Below, piece after piece: positions 36,144 to 46,020 of a DNA stretch of 64,000 bases. Origin of the DNA: Candidatus Epulonipiscium sp. (GTDB lineage Bacteria; Bacillota_A; Clostridia; Lachnospirales; Cellulosilyticaceae); NCBI GenBank assembly GCA_012841565.1, contig DUUM01000408.1, forward strand, positions 62,001-126,000. Direction: 5' to 3'. The notes beneath the pieces were generated by a model that ran no database searches, was not told the DNA's origin, and saw nothing but the letters and a program-made list of their open reading frames with translations. A program made the position numbers and the translations under genes. Position 1 is the stretch's first letter, and every line of letters begins with the position of its first letter.

Positions 36144-37570
36144 AAGCTAACCGCATTAAATACCCAATAACTCTTTTACTATCATTTCTTATTTTTACAC
36201 AATCTATCTTCGCAGGCACACCACCTAATATCGTTGGTCAAAGTGCCTTCCTAATGGAACGAACAACAGGAACCATACTGTACCAAAAAAATTCTAATAT
36301 CCAGATGTATCCTGCTAGTACCACAAAAGTTTTAACATCTATCTTATGCATTGAAAACTTAGAGATGTCTGAGACTATGGCTAAAACTAAGGGGTCTATT
36401 CAAAACGTACCTGCCGATAGTAGTCATATTGGCCTAAAGGTAGGAGATACCTTTTCAATCCTTGATGCCATACATGCCGTTATGTTAGGTTCGGATAATT
36501 ATGTTTCCTACGATCTGGCTACACGATTAGATGGTTCCATTGATAGTTTTGCTAATCGTATGAATTTTAAGGCTAAACAAATTGGTGCCACTAATAGTCA
36601 TTTTATAAATCCTCATGGTTATCATGACCCAAATCATTATACCACAGCTCATGATTTAGCGCTTATTATGGATTATGCCGTTGAAAACAACGCATTTCGC
36701 AGCATTGTAAAATCCCCTAGTTATTCACTTACTAGATTAAATGATATGGCCCATCCCATCACATTTCCCACCACTGTAAAGCTTATAGATCCTGAATCTC
36801 CCTACTACCGCCCCTATACTATAGGCGGTAAAACTGGCTTCACAAAAGCTGCTGGCAGGAACCTTGTAGCTGTAGCCAATCAAGACGGTATGGAGTTAAT
36901 TGGCGTTGTCATGAAGTCTCAGAGTGGTGATTTTTTTGAAGACATGAATGCTTTATTTGATTATGGCTTTGAAAACTTTACACTACAAATAAAAGGTAAT
37001 GATATTTCCATTGAAAACCATTCTTTTTCACCATGGGCTAAGGATATCGTTCACTTTGCCCTTGAGCATGAACTGACCCGCCCTAATGTCAAGAGTTATC
37101 AATCTCCTATTTCCAAAAAGGATTTTATTGAATTATTAATGCGCACAACTTATCTTGCTGAAAATAAAAACTTAGAAGGCTTTTCTAATGATCTGGCTAT
37201 CAATCATGCTTTAGAATGGGATTTAATTCAAAATACTTCCTTATTAAGTGGATTTAACGATTCCTTAAATAGAGAAACAGCAGCTAGCCTAACAACCCAG
37301 CTCTTATCATCCCTAGATTATAAGCCTACTTTAGTCTATTCTCCTCAGGCTTATGAGGACTTTGATCTTATTAGTCCAGATAAGATATCTTCTATTAATT
37401 ATTTACAACAAGGTGGTATTATGGACTCTCGTGCAGACACGTATTTTTACCCTAAAGAAGCTTTTACATTAGAAGAAGGGTTATCCCTAGCTACCCAACT
37501 ATATAAGTTGTATTCTAATAGTCCCTATAGTTTTATCAATAGGTTCAAAAAAAAGGCTACTATACAGTAG
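36140..37570 (+). CDS. D-alanyl-D-alanine carboxypeptidase (DacF-like) with C-terminal extension
   Basis: 476 residues. Signal peptide (~1-25, LLLSFLIFTQSIFA), then the S11 peptidase domain: SxxK as STTKVLTSI (~60), SxN as SDNYVS (~118) and KTG in GGKTGFTKAAGRN (~232). It trims the last D-Ala from peptidoglycan stem peptides outside the cell. The region after ~290 does not match the usual beta-rich PBP5 C-domain and has repeats of a helical, SLH-like character (WAKDIVHFALEHEL, ...DLAINHALEWDLIQNTSLLSGF). No obvious C-terminal membrane anchor. Coupled to the ArsR gene. Confidence 0.87.
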   Translation: MKANRIKYPITLLLSFLIFTQSIFAGTPPNIVGQSAFLMERTTGTILYQKNSNIQMYPASTTKVLTSILCIENLEMSETMAKTKGSIQNVPADSSHIGLKVGDTFSILDAIHAVMLGSDNYVSYDLATRLDGSIDSFANRMNFKAKQIGATNSHFINPHGYHDPNHYTTAHDLALIMDYAVENNAFRSIVKSPSYSLTRLNDMAHPITFPTTVKLIDPESPYYRPYTIGGKTGFTKAAGRNLVAVANQDGMELIGVVMKSQSGDFFEDMNALFDYGFENFTLQIKGNDISIENHSFSPWAKDIVHFALEHELTRPNVKSYQSPISKKDFIELLMRTTYLAENKNLEGFSNDLAINHALEWDLIQNTSLLSGFNDSLNRETAASLTTQLLSSLDYKPTLVYSPQAYEDFDLISPDKISSINYLQQGGIMDSRADTYFYPKEAFTLEEGLSLATQLYKLYSNSPYSFINRFKKKATIQ

Positions 37571-37588
37571 CCTTTTTTTGAACCTATT
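37544..37588. terminator. Bidirectional terminator, near-perfect palindrome
   Basis: AGGTTC-A8-GGCTACT / AGTAGCC-T7-GAACCT around a 4-base loop. It contains the stop of the carboxypeptidase and abuts the stop of the convergent gene at 37584, serving both strands. Confidence 0.92.
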
Positions 37589-39995
37589 TACTAGAACTCC
37601 ACCATGTCATATCTTGAATATTGTTATAATATCTCTGTACTGGTAAAATATTTCCATTGGCAATGTTAAAGACATGCCAAATAACACCAGCTCTATTGGT
37701 CGGAACATTAAAGCTTCCTGCCAAACCATCTTTATTGTATACGTCCACTTTTGCAAATGAACGAGACATTTCTGTTGCATTATAATTATTACCTGCGCAA
37801 TTTGTAAAGTCACTCACATAATATTTATAAATTCCATTATTTAAGTTAGATATGGTAATGGTCTCTGGCCCATAACCATCTACATCATCCCTATCTAAGG
37901 AACTGCTTCCCACCTGAGGATTATAATAAGCTATATGTTGCTCATCTGGGAAGAACAGATGTGAATCAAGATCTCTTGGAGTTTCGCCCCAAGATAAAAC
38001 AACTCTTATTTCATTCCCTTGCACTTTTGGCACAACACTTGAATGGAATTCCCATCCATCGCGTATGGTTGAAATTGTAAAGTATGTGCTTGTATACCCT
38101 GGAGATTGAACCTCTGCTGTATAATTCCCCGGGAAAAGGCGTACGTCATAGTACGTGTTGCCATATCCATAACCTTCATAATATGGTTCACCATAATCAT
38201 TATAGTTATAGTAATCACTCAGATTAAATTGTTGAGTAACTGCACCACTTCTATTATTTATTCCAGATCTAATAATTACTTTTGCATCATTTATATCTTG
38301 TCCATGTAAGGCATCTATTAGATTAAGCCTAATTGTATACTGACCTTGCCCTTCCCTGTACATATAAATACTCTCCTGAAATAAACTAACTGCATTTAAG
38401 GATGTATCTACATTATAAATAGTTGTACTGACATACCCTGGTTTGGTAATATCAATACTATATGATTGGGTATGCATGGGCACTTTAAGTGTATACTCTC
38501 CATCCACTTTACTAATAGCTTCAGCTACTAAGATACTATAATCATCTGAGAATACTTTAAGATGAGCACCTTCCATGGGGTTTCCTTGCTGATCTAAAAT
38601 ATATCCTGTCAAATCCGTTATACTTGGTATTTGTAGCACTTTATTATACAAATTATATGCAGAATTCAACATATCTTTTTGTTTTTGTTTGTACTCTGCC
38701 TCTTTGGCAGTTTTGTATTCAGCGTCATCTTCTGGCCTTGTATAGTACTGTTTTTCAATATCTACATTATCCATATTCTTATATTCCATGGTCTTCCAAC
38801 TAAAACTATCTTCCATATAATTATAATCCGTCTTTTCAAATAGACTATCGGCATTTTGATGAATCTCACGCCATTTTACAAGTGAGTCTTGGGCAAAATA
38901 AAACCTTTCGCCGGCGAAATCTTGTTGGGCTGCAACGGGTCTATAATAATTTTCTTGCCTATGAAACACAAAGTATATTTTACCTTCCATAAAGTAATAA
39001 TCTGTTATTTCAAGTGTATCGGTTAAGTATTCTATTGTTACTATTTTCCTAATATCCCCTGTAACAGGTTCCATATAAACATCACAGTCTATAGGATTAT
39101 TAGTTGCCGCATTTACTAATTGCTTTTGAATAACAGAGTAGGTTGGTAACTCCTTATTGATACGTCCAAACCTGTCCACTGCTTCTGATGTTTTATTATA
39201 TAGGAGCTGAGGGCCAGGAATAAAATTATCTTCTTTAAAGTCTATTACTCTATTTTTATCTAGATCCCCTGTATTAATTAGGTTAATCGTATTAAAGAAT
39301 GCCTCTTGGTCAGACATCACTTTAACCCTACACTGCGTTTGAACTGTACCCTCTTTGTTACTAATTGTAATGATTCCTTCACTTCCAGGAAGCCAACTAT
39401 TGACATATCCTGCAGATGTAATTTTAATGTTTTCATTAGAGGATTCCCATTTCATCTCTGATAAATCTGCATTTTGTGGGTATGTATAGACCTCTACCTG
39501 CTGGGTTTGACCTGGCATAAGGGTTATTTCCCTGTATACAGGAAGTATTTCTTCTAGCTTCGTCTCCCCTACTGCCTCTTTTGCAAAAACTTCTGTTGCC
39601 CCTTCAGGATTTACATTAAGGAGGGTTGTGTTTTTAGTAATAAACAAAACTGCCGCAAACCCGAAAGTTAACATAACAGCCGTGTAAATAGATCCTACTA
39701 GGTACCAGTTGAGAGGTCTTCCCTTAGACTCTTGTTTATTAGCTTCTAGCACAGGGATTACGCCTTCTTCTTGAACTTCATCTAACCCTTGAACTGTTTC
39801 TAATTCTCCTACTACTTCTATCTCTTCTACTGCTTCTAATTCTTCTACCGCTTCTAATTCTTGAATTTCTTCCCCAGAAATAACCTCTTCCAACTTTTCT
39901 TCTGCTTCTATTTCTATTTTTATATTTTCTGTACCGCACCGGGGGCAATATTTAAAATCTTCATCTTTTTCATGATTACAATGTGGACATCTCAT
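37584..39995 (-). CDS. Zinc-ribbon membrane protein with external Ig-like, carboxypeptidase-regulatory and YfaP-like domains
   Basis: 803 residues. An N-terminal zinc ribbon (CPHCNHEKDEDFKYCPRCG) is followed by a glutamate-rich repeat segment (ELEAVEEIEVV-type, ~35-85) and one membrane helix (~97-122). Outside lie a Big-like Ig domain (~155-225), an uncharacterised middle part, a carboxypeptidase-regulatory/Cna-B-like domain (DLTGYILDQQGNPMEGAHLKV, ~465-540), a second such repeat, and a C-terminal domain (VVLSWGETPRDLDSHLFFP, ~665-770) resembling YfaP/DUF2135. Role unknown; perhaps envelope sensing or adhesion. In tandem with the membrane protein gene at 40002, six bases apart. Confidence 0.8.
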   Translation of the reverse strand: MRCPHCNHEKDEDFKYCPRCGTENIKIEIEAEEKLEEVISGEEIQELEAVEELEAVEEIEVVGELETVQGLDEVQEEGVIPVLEANKQESKGRPLNWYLVGSIYTAVMLTFGFAAVLFITKNTTLLNVNPEGATEVFAKEAVGETKLEEILPVYREITLMPGQTQQVEVYTYPQNADLSEMKWESSNENIKITSAGYVNSWLPGSEGIITISNKEGTVQTQCRVKVMSDQEAFFNTINLINTGDLDKNRVIDFKEDNFIPGPQLLYNKTSEAVDRFGRINKELPTYSVIQKQLVNAATNNPIDCDVYMEPVTGDIRKIVTIEYLTDTLEITDYYFMEGKIYFVFHRQENYYRPVAAQQDFAGERFYFAQDSLVKWREIHQNADSLFEKTDYNYMEDSFSWKTMEYKNMDNVDIEKQYYTRPEDDAEYKTAKEAEYKQKQKDMLNSAYNLYNKVLQIPSITDLTGYILDQQGNPMEGAHLKVFSDDYSILVAEAISKVDGEYTLKVPMHTQSYSIDITKPGYVSTTIYNVDTSLNAVSLFQESIYMYREGQGQYTIRLNLIDALHGQDINDAKVIIRSGINNRSGAVTQQFNLSDYYNYNDYGEPYYEGYGYGNTYYDVRLFPGNYTAEVQSPGYTSTYFTISTIRDGWEFHSSVVPKVQGNEIRVVLSWGETPRDLDSHLFFPDEQHIAYYNPQVGSSSLDRDDVDGYGPETITISNLNNGIYKYYVSDFTNCAGNNYNATEMSRSFAKVDVYNKDGLAGSFNVPTNRAGVIWHVFNIANGNILPVQRYYNNIQDMTWWSSSK

Positions 39996-40001
39996 ACTTT
40001 T

Positions 40002-41174
40002 TTACTCCTTTCTCAAAATAAGTTTTTGAACCCCTTCATCGCCAGTATGGTAATAAGCACTTATCCCATCAGTGTCACTTAGAATTTCTACACCATATAG
40101 GGACTCCTTACCCTTTTCACTTAATACCTTTCCTGCCTCTAATAAGGATCCATTCACCATAAGTTGTCCATTATTATAACTATATCCCTTGTTCCTATAA
40201 AGATAGTTTAACAGTATTCTAGAAAAATCCTTGTGGTATTGCATTAAGGCATAGTTGAGTTCATTTTGTGATACTTCTATTATTCTTTCAGGCTGCAATG
40301 TATTATTGTGTAACACTTGAAAATCACTACACATTTTTCTTACGCCATTATCTTTTAAAATAAGTGCACAATTCTCCATCACTTGCCTATCCGATTGTAA
40401 TACGGACATCCATTTCAATATACCTTCATCTACATACCCATCTATGTTTTCTAGTACCTCTGCAAACGCTTTAATTTGGGCGTCTTCTTTTGCATATATA
40501 GCCACTTTATTATAGTCTAACTGCTCTTTATAATCTTGAAAGTTCTGTTTAGTCAGTGGTACATTGTATGTATAATGACAAACAATCTGATTTCTATCCT
40601 TGACATCTATACTGCTAATATAAATCATTTTATCCAAATCATTAAAGTCCATTTCAATGGTATCTGCAATATCTAATTTTTTACCATAAAATTGACCCAA
40701 AGGCCCTATTTTATATTTCCCTAACTTAAAATTAGACAGGGATAATATAAGCTTCTCGTCTTTGGCATTAAGCTCAGTCTGGGCTACAAAAGAATATAGT
40801 TTTTCATTCTGATCTATAAAATTAAAATAACTAATACTCTCTTGGGTATCATAATAATAAGATTGAAGTGTGACATCTTTCCCCATAGGCGGGTTATAGT
40901 CCTTTAACTTATTAAAAAATAGCCTGCTCAGTTCATCCTCTGTAATATGTTGAAGAATACTTTCTTCTGTTGCCTCTATAGGAATTATCTCAATAAGGTC
41001 TTGTGTTGTTAGTGGGATAGTTGGTTCCATTACAATCGGTTGATACTTCACATAACTTTTTATTGTTAAAAAGCAACCCACAACAAGTCCAACAATCAGC
41101 ACGAGATAACACATAATATGTATCCATAACCTATGTTTTATTTTAAAAAACCCTTCTTTAGTTTGTGTTTCCAA
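40002..41174 (-). CDS. Membrane-anchored protein of unknown function
   Basis: 390 residues. One N-terminal membrane helix (~16-40, IHIMCYLVLIVGLVVGCFLT) with a long external domain rich in charged residues; no motif recognised. Immediately upstream of the zinc-ribbon protein gene, so the two are probably co-expressed and may act together. ATG at 41174. No enzyme signature visible. Confidence 0.75.
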   Translation of the reverse strand: METQTKEGFFKIKHRLWIHIMCYLVLIVGLVVGCFLTIKSYVKYQPIVMEPTIPLTTQDLIEIIPIEATEESILQHITEDELSRLFFNKLKDYNPPMGKDVTLQSYYYDTQESISYFNFIDQNEKLYSFVAQTELNAKDEKLILSLSNFKLGKYKIGPLGQFYGKKLDIADTIEMDFNDLDKMIYISSIDVKDRNQIVCHYTYNVPLTKQNFQDYKEQLDYNKVAIYAKEDAQIKAFAEVLENIDGYVDEGILKWMSVLQSDRQVMENCALILKDNGVRKMCSDFQVLHNNTLQPERIIEVSQNELNYALMQYHKDFSRILLNYLYRNKGYSYNNGQLMVNGSLLEAGKVLSEKGKESLYGVEILSDTDGISAYYHTGDEGVQKLILRKE

Positions 41175-41194
41175 TACATCTCCCCCATTTTTTA

Positions 41195-41219
41195 GGGGCG
41201 GTCAATAGATACCGTCCCT
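41195..41219. repeat. GGGGCGGT/ACCGTCCC inverted repeat
   Basis: Short GC-rich inverted repeat between serS and the gene at 40002-41174, related to those at 7029-7041 and 18329-18337. No T-run follows directly on either strand. Confidence 0.4.
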
Positions 41220-41239
41220 AATTTATTTATTTAACTTTT

Positions 41240-42514
41240 TTATTTTTGTATTTTTGTTGCGCCACCCATATAAGGAATAAGCACTTCTGGAATTAGAACA
41301 CTTCCATCTTCTTGTTGGCAGTTTTCTAAAATAGCAGCTGTACAACGTCCCACTGCTAATCCACTACCATTGAGTGTATGAATAAACTCTGCTTTATCTT
41401 TAGCACTGTTCTTATATTTAATATTTGCACGTCTTGCCTGGAATGTTTCGAAGTTTGAACAACTTGAAATCTCCACATATCTACCATAGCTTGGCATCCA
41501 TACTTCAATATCATATTTCATAGCCGCTGTAAATCCAAGATCTCCCATACAAATCTTAACAACGCGGTATGGAATGTTCAGGGCTTGAAGAATTGCTTCT
41601 GCATTTCTTGTTAATTTCTCTAACTCCTCATAAGAGTCCTCAGGCTTTGTAAACTTAACAAGTTCTACTTTATTAAATTGATGTTGACGAATAATACCTC
41701 TTGTATCTCTTCCTGCTGATCCCGCTTCTGCCCTAAAACACGCCGTATAAGCACAGTGTTGAATAGGCAAATCTGCACCATCTAAAATCTGATCTCTATA
41801 CATATTGGTAACAGGAACTTCCGCTGTAGGCACCATGTAGTAGTCTGTGTCTTGTATTTTAAAGGTATCTTCTTCAAACTTAGGAAGCTGCCCTGTACCA
41901 ATCATGCTTTTTCTATTGACCATAAATGGTGGGAAAACTTCTGTATAACCATGCTGATCGGTATGGGTATCAAGCATATAATTCATAAGTGAACGTTCAA
42001 GTCTTGCACCTAGTCCTTTATAGACAACAAAACGGGCTCCTGTTATTTTAGCACCCTTTTCAAAGTCTAAAATATCGAGTTTCTCCCCTATCTCCCAGTG
42101 AGCTTTGGGCTCATATTCAAACTGATGAGGCTCTCCAAATTTGCGTACCTCGATATTATCTTCATCCGTATGACCTTTTGGAACACTTGGGTGTGGCATA
42201 TTAGGAATGCTCAGTAATACATCATTTAAGGCTTCTTCTACGCCCCTTAAATCAGTATCAAACTCTTTGATTCTATCAGAAAGAACTTTCATATCTTCAA
42301 AAACTTTAGCTGTATCTTTCCCCTCTTTCTTCATTATAGGTATTTGTTTAGACACACTGTTTTGTTCTTTCTTGAGTAATTCTACTTCTTGCAGTATCCC
42401 TCTTCTTTTTGTATCCAAATCCGTAAATAAATCAAGATCAAATTTCTCGTTACGGTCTACTAACATTTGTTTTACCATATCCATGTTTTCTCTTAATAAT
42501 TTAACATCTAACAT
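41240..42514 (-). CDS. serS: Seryl-tRNA synthetase
   Basis: 424 residues from the ATG at 42514 (GAAGGAG eight bases upstream; the in-frame GTG at 42523 lies within that site). The N-terminal antiparallel coiled coil (~30-100, charged) grips tRNA-Ser. Class II motifs follow: [10 protein letters not shown], motif 2 [26 protein letters not shown] and motif 3 [19 protein letters not shown]. Charges tRNA-Ser with serine. Controlled by the T-box leader upstream. Confidence 0.96.
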   Translation of the reverse strand: MLDVKLLRENMDMVKQMLVDRNEKFDLDLFTDLDTKRRGILQEVELLKKEQNSVSKQIPIMKKEGKDTAKVFEDMKVLSDRIKEFDTDLRGVEEALNDVLLSIPNMPHPSVPKGHTDEDNIEVRKFGEPHQFEYEPKAHWEIGEKLDILDFEKGAKITGARFVVYKGLGARLERSLMNYMLDTHTDQHGYTEVFPPFMVNRKSMIGTGQLPKFEEDTFKIQDTDYYMVPTAEVPVTNMYRDQILDGADLPIQHCAYTACFRAEAGSAGRDTRGIIRQHQFNKVELVKFTKPEDSYEELEKLTRNAEAILQALNIPYRVVKICMGDLGFTAAMKYDIEVWMPSYGRYVEISSCSNFETFQARRANIKYKNSAKDKAEFIHTLNGSGLAVGRCTAAILENCQQEDGSVLIPEVLIPYMGGATKIQK

Positions 42515-42557
42515 TATCTTCACTCCTTCTTATTTGATGATCCTATAGTATGCCCAG

Positions 42558-42604
42558 TTAAAAAATAAAGCCCGCCCTTCATATAATATATGAAGGACGA
42601 GCAT
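42558..42604 (-). terminator. T-box terminator of serS
   Basis: Minus strand GCTCGTCCTTCATATA / TATATGAAGGGCGGGC type stem followed by TTTATTTTTTA. The T-box sequence just upstream can form the competing antiterminator. Confidence 0.9.
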
Positions 42605-42790
42605 TCTATACTCGTGGTACCACCTATCTTGCCGTATTAACGGCCACTTAAGTCATGCGATATAGGGCATGCCCCTTCCAGCTCATCACTGGTAGCTCCG
42701 AAAGCGGAATTGTTTTGATATGCTTGTTGATTTACACCACCCATCAACTCTCTAAAAAGCAATTTTCAAAACTGTTCTTTCATCATAACT
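42558..42790 (-). promoter_or_regulatory. T-box riboswitch leader of serS
   Basis: The minus-strand leader contains the T-box sequence AGGTGGTACCACG (42611-42624), which pairs with the uncharged tRNA end. Stem I is closed by GTTTT pairing with AAAAC, with GTTGAT/ATCAAC above it around GGTGGTG. In the internal loop next to AAAAC the triplet TCA (42718-42716) is a good candidate specifier, implying tRNA-Ser(UGA). Uncharged tRNA-Ser should relieve termination. Confidence 0.92.
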
Positions 42791-42818
42791 AATATACTAT
42801 ATGGATTTCCTTATGGTT

Positions 42819-42846
42819 ATTATAGCATACTAAAGTTTTATTGCAA
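42819..42846 (-). promoter_or_regulatory. Promoter of the serS leader
   Basis: TTGCAA, 16-base spacer, TATAAT on the minus strand; start expected near 42812, just before the T-box. Confidence 0.7.
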
Positions 42847-42885
42847 TAAGTGTATAAAATCTTTTGCGGTTGACCATACTATAAT

Positions 42886-42960
42886 TGTACCAAGTGTGAG
42901 GTACATCGCTAAATCCCCCCTCAACCCAGGTTTCTCCCCCTGAAACCTGGGTTCTTTTTA
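42886..42960 (+). ncRNA. Candidate small RNA with C-rich loops
   Basis: No gene precedes it, yet 42923-42960 is an excellent terminator (AACCCAGGTTTC / GAAACCTGGGTT, loop TCCCCCT, T-run). Upstream is a small hairpin GTACC/GGTAC and a single-stranded TCCCCCCTC; a TATAAT lies at 42880-42885 but no clear -35. Two C-rich stretches that could pair with ribosome sites recall RsaE/RoxS-type regulators. Existence of the RNA is inferred. Confidence 0.5.
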
Positions 42961-43138
42961 TACTTTTTTAGGTATACGATATATTGTTTTACAATTTTCT
43001 ATTAATTTCTCACTATAACTTAGCAAAAACCCACAATTTATTTTAAGTTATAAATTCTTATGTGCATAATCCTTAGTAAAAAGACTTCTTACATTTGTTT
43101 TTCAGTTATATTTTCGTTATATTTTTAACGATTGATTC

Positions 43139-43167
43139 TTGACTCTATTTATTCCTCGTGATATTAT
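43139..43167 (+). promoter_or_regulatory. Promoter for adhE
   Basis: TTGACT, 17-base spacer, TATTAT; start expected near 43174, giving a leader of about 180 bases. The rest of 42961-43351 shows only the Rex-like site and AT-rich sequence. Confidence 0.65.
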
Positions 43168-43261
43168 TAACATGTAATCTAAATAACTAACCAATTTAAA
43201 TACTATTTTATTGTTTACAAAGTATAATCTTCACGTTTAAATATTTATTTTTTCTAATAGC

Positions 43262-43279
43262 GTGTTAATACTTTAACAT
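43262..43279. promoter_or_regulatory. Rex-like operator
   Basis: TGTTAA-TACT-TTAACA, a perfect 6-4-6 palindrome matching the core of the Rex consensus TTGTTAA-N4-TTAACAA. Rex represses fermentation genes until NADH rises; adhE is a classical target. The site lies about 90 bases downstream of the best promoter, so it may act as a road-block or serve an unseen second promoter. Confidence 0.7.
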
Positions 43280-43351
43280 TTAATAACCCTAAGTTGGTCA
43301 TCATTATGTTTATAATCCATTTATATATTTAACCAAATAAGGAGGATCATT

Positions 43352-45964
43352 ATGTCAGATAAGAAATCAAAACAAGAAACCACTAAGCCTGTAGACGCAG
43401 CTGCAATGGTAGACGCTCTTGTAAAGAATGCCGATCAAGCACTTAAAGCTTATATGGAGCTTACACAAGAACAAGTAGATAAAATCACTAAAGCAATGGC
43501 TCTAGCAGGTGTTAGTGAACATATGAATCTTGCAAGACTTGCAATAGAAGAAACAGGTAGAGGTATTTTTGAAGATAAGGTCACTAAGAACATCTTCGCC
43601 ACAGAATTCGTATACCATAGTATCAAATACGATAAAACAGTAGGTGTTATTGAAGATAACGAAGAAGAAGGATACTCTGAAATTGCAGAGCCTGTTGGTA
43701 TCGTTGCTGGTGTAACCCCTGTTACTAACCCAACTTCTACGACCATGTTCAAGTCCCTTATTTGTGCTAAAACACGTAATCCAATTATTTTCGGATTCCA
43801 CCCATCCGCACAAAAATGTTCTGCTGAAGCAGCTCGTATACTACGTGATGCCGCAGTAGCTGCTGGTGCACCAGAACACTGTATACAATGGGTTGAGTTC
43901 CCTTCTATTGAAGCAACTAATGCACTTATGAATCACCCAGATGTAGCTATGATCCTTGCAACAGGTGGATCTGGAATGGTTCGCGCAGCATATTCATCAG
44001 GTAAACCAGCTCTTGGAGTAGGCCCTGGTAACGTCCCATGCTTTATTGAAAAAACAGCTAATGTTGAGCAAGCAGTTACAGACCTTATCCTTTCAAAGTC
44101 ATTTGATAACGGAATGATTTGTGCATCTGAGCAAGCTGCCATCATCGAAGCACCTATATATAACCAAGCAGTAGCCTATATGAAAAAACACAATTGCTAC
44201 TTTGCTACTAAAGAAGAAATTAAGAAAATTACACCAGTGGTCATTAATCCAGAAAACAACATGGTTAATGCTGCTATCGTAGGTAAATATCCTTTTGAAA
44301 TTGCAGCACTTGCAGGAATTACGATTCCTAAAGATACAAAAGTACTTTGCTGTGAAATTGATGGTGTAGGCGCTGAGTATCCATTATCTAGAGAAAAATT
44401 ATCCCCAGTGCTTGCAGTCCTTAAAGCAAAAAACGCTCAAGACGGTATTGATTTAGCAGAAGCAATGGTTGAGCTTGGCGGTTTAGGTCACTCATCTGTT
44501 ATTCACTCTAATGATGATGCAGTAATTAATAGATTTGGTGACACACTTAAAACAGGTCGTATTATCGTTAACTCCCCTTCTACACACGGGGCAATTGGAG
44601 ATATCTATAACACAAATATGCCTTCACTTACTTTAGGCTGTGGATCTTATGGACGTAACTCCACAACTTCTAACGTAACCGCTGTAAACTTAGTCAATAA
44701 AAAGAGGGTGGCGAAGAGACGCGTGAACATGCAATGGTTTAAAATTCCAGAAAGAATCTATTTTGAAGCAGGTTCTACTCAGTACCTAGCAAAAATGCCA
44801 AATATTACACGTGCTTTAATTGTTACAGACCCTATGATGGTTAAGTTTGGTTATGTAGACAAAGTTATATATCAATTAAGAAAAAATATGAATAATGTTG
44901 TTATAGATGTCTTTAGTGATGTTGAACCAGATCCAGATATCGAAACAGTAAAAAAAGGTGCAGAACTTATGAAAACCTTTAAGCCAGATGTTATTATTGC
45001 TCTTGGTGGTGGTTCTCCAATGGACGCTGCTAAAGGTATGTGGTTATTCTACGAAAACCCAAATGCTGACTTTGACGGTATGTCCCAAAAGTTCTTAGAC
45101 ATTCGTAAGCGTGTTTACAAATTCCCTATCCTAGGTAAAAAGGCTAAATTCGTAGCAATTCCAACAACATCAGGTACAGGTTCTGAAGTAACCTCATTTG
45201 CAGTTATCTCTGATAGATCTAAAGGCATGAAATACCCTCTTGCTGACTACGAACTAACACCAGACGTTGCAATTATTGACCCTGAGTTTGTTATGAGTGT
45301 ACCAGCCGGGGTAACAGCAGATACCGGTCTTGACGTACTGACACATGCTCTTGAAGCTTACGTATCTATATTAGCATCTGATTATACAGACGCATTAGCT
45401 ATGAAAGCCATTCAATTAGTATTTGACTACTTACCAAGATCTTACAAGAATGGTGCTACAGATCCACTTGCACGTGAAAAAATGCATAATGCATCTTGTA
45501 TCGCAGGTATGGCATTTACAAATGCATTCCTTGGTGTTAACCACTCAATGGCCCATAAGTTAGGTGCTGAGTTCCATGTTGCACATGGTAGAGCTAACGC
45601 AGTATTATTACCACATGTTATAGCATATAACGGTGCAACGACACCAAGTAAATTTACAAGTTTCCCTAAATACGAGAAATTCATTGCTCCAGAAAAATAT
45701 GCTGAAGTTGCTAGAGCATTAGGCCTTCCAGCTTCTACACCAGAAGAAGGGGTTCAATCATTAATTAAAGCTGTTAAAGACTTAATGAAAGAAGTGAATA
45801 TCCCAATGACCTTCAAAGAGTGTGGCATTGATGAAAAAGCATATATGGCAGCTGTCGAAGACCTTTCATACAAGGCTTTTGAAGACCAATGTACAACAGC
45901 TAACCCAAGACTTCCAAAGGTTAGTGAAATATCAGAGTTATATAAGAAAGCTTATATCGGTTAA
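43352..45964 (+). CDS. adhE: Bifunctional acetaldehyde-CoA/alcohol dehydrogenase
   Basis: 870 residues, the normal AdhE length. The N-terminal half (~1-440) reduces acetyl-CoA to acetaldehyde: catalytic cysteine in [33 protein letters not shown] at the NAD site. The C-terminal iron-dependent alcohol dehydrogenase half (~455-870) has [10 protein letters not shown] and the metal-binding [23 protein letters not shown]. Forms spirosome filaments in related bacteria. Main route to ethanol and NAD regeneration. ATG at 43352 after AAGGAGG. Confidence 0.97.
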   Translation: MSDKKSKQETTKPVDAAAMVDALVKNADQALKAYMELTQEQVDKITKAMALAGVSEHMNLARLAIEETGRGIFEDKVTKNIFATEFVYHSIKYDKTVGVIEDNEEEGYSEIAEPVGIVAGVTPVTNPTSTTMFKSLICAKTRNPIIFGFHPSAQKCSAEAARILRDAAVAAGAPEHCIQWVEFPSIEATNALMNHPDVAMILATGGSGMVRAAYSSGKPALGVGPGNVPCFIEKTANVEQAVTDLILSKSFDNGMICASEQAAIIEAPIYNQAVAYMKKHNCYFATKEEIKKITPVVINPENNMVNAAIVGKYPFEIAALAGITIPKDTKVLCCEIDGVGAEYPLSREKLSPVLAVLKAKNAQDGIDLAEAMVELGGLGHSSVIHSNDDAVINRFGDTLKTGRIIVNSPSTHGAIGDIYNTNMPSLTLGCGSYGRNSTTSNVTAVNLVNKKRVAKRRVNMQWFKIPERIYFEAGSTQYLAKMPNITRALIVTDPMMVKFGYVDKVIYQLRKNMNNVVIDVFSDVEPDPDIETVKKGAELMKTFKPDVIIALGGGSPMDAAKGMWLFYENPNADFDGMSQKFLDIRKRVYKFPILGKKAKFVAIPTTSGTGSEVTSFAVISDRSKGMKYPLADYELTPDVAIIDPEFVMSVPAGVTADTGLDVLTHALEAYVSILASDYTDALAMKAIQLVFDYLPRSYKNGATDPLAREKMHNASCIAGMAFTNAFLGVNHSMAHKLGAEFHVAHGRANAVLLPHVIAYNGATTPSKFTSFPKYEKFIAPEKYAEVARALGLPASTPEEGVQSLIKAVKDLMKEVNIPMTFKECGIDEKAYMAAVEDLSYKAFEDQCTTANPRLPKVSEISELYKKAYIG

Positions 45965-45976
45965 TCTTATAACAAA

Positions 45977-46013
45977 AGGCTGGTTCTCGTTACGAGAATC
46001 AGCCTTTTTATTT
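45977..46013 (+). terminator. Terminator of adhE
   Basis: AAAGGCTG-TTCTCG / CGAGAA-CAGCCTTT hairpin with T-run; also lies at the end of the convergent pseudogene. Confidence 0.9.
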
Positions 46014-46020
46014 AATATAT

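Noticed and set aside
43450..44145. Minus-strand ORFs opposite adhE
   Set aside because: Shadow frames of a strongly coding gene; no ribosome sites and low-complexity composition.
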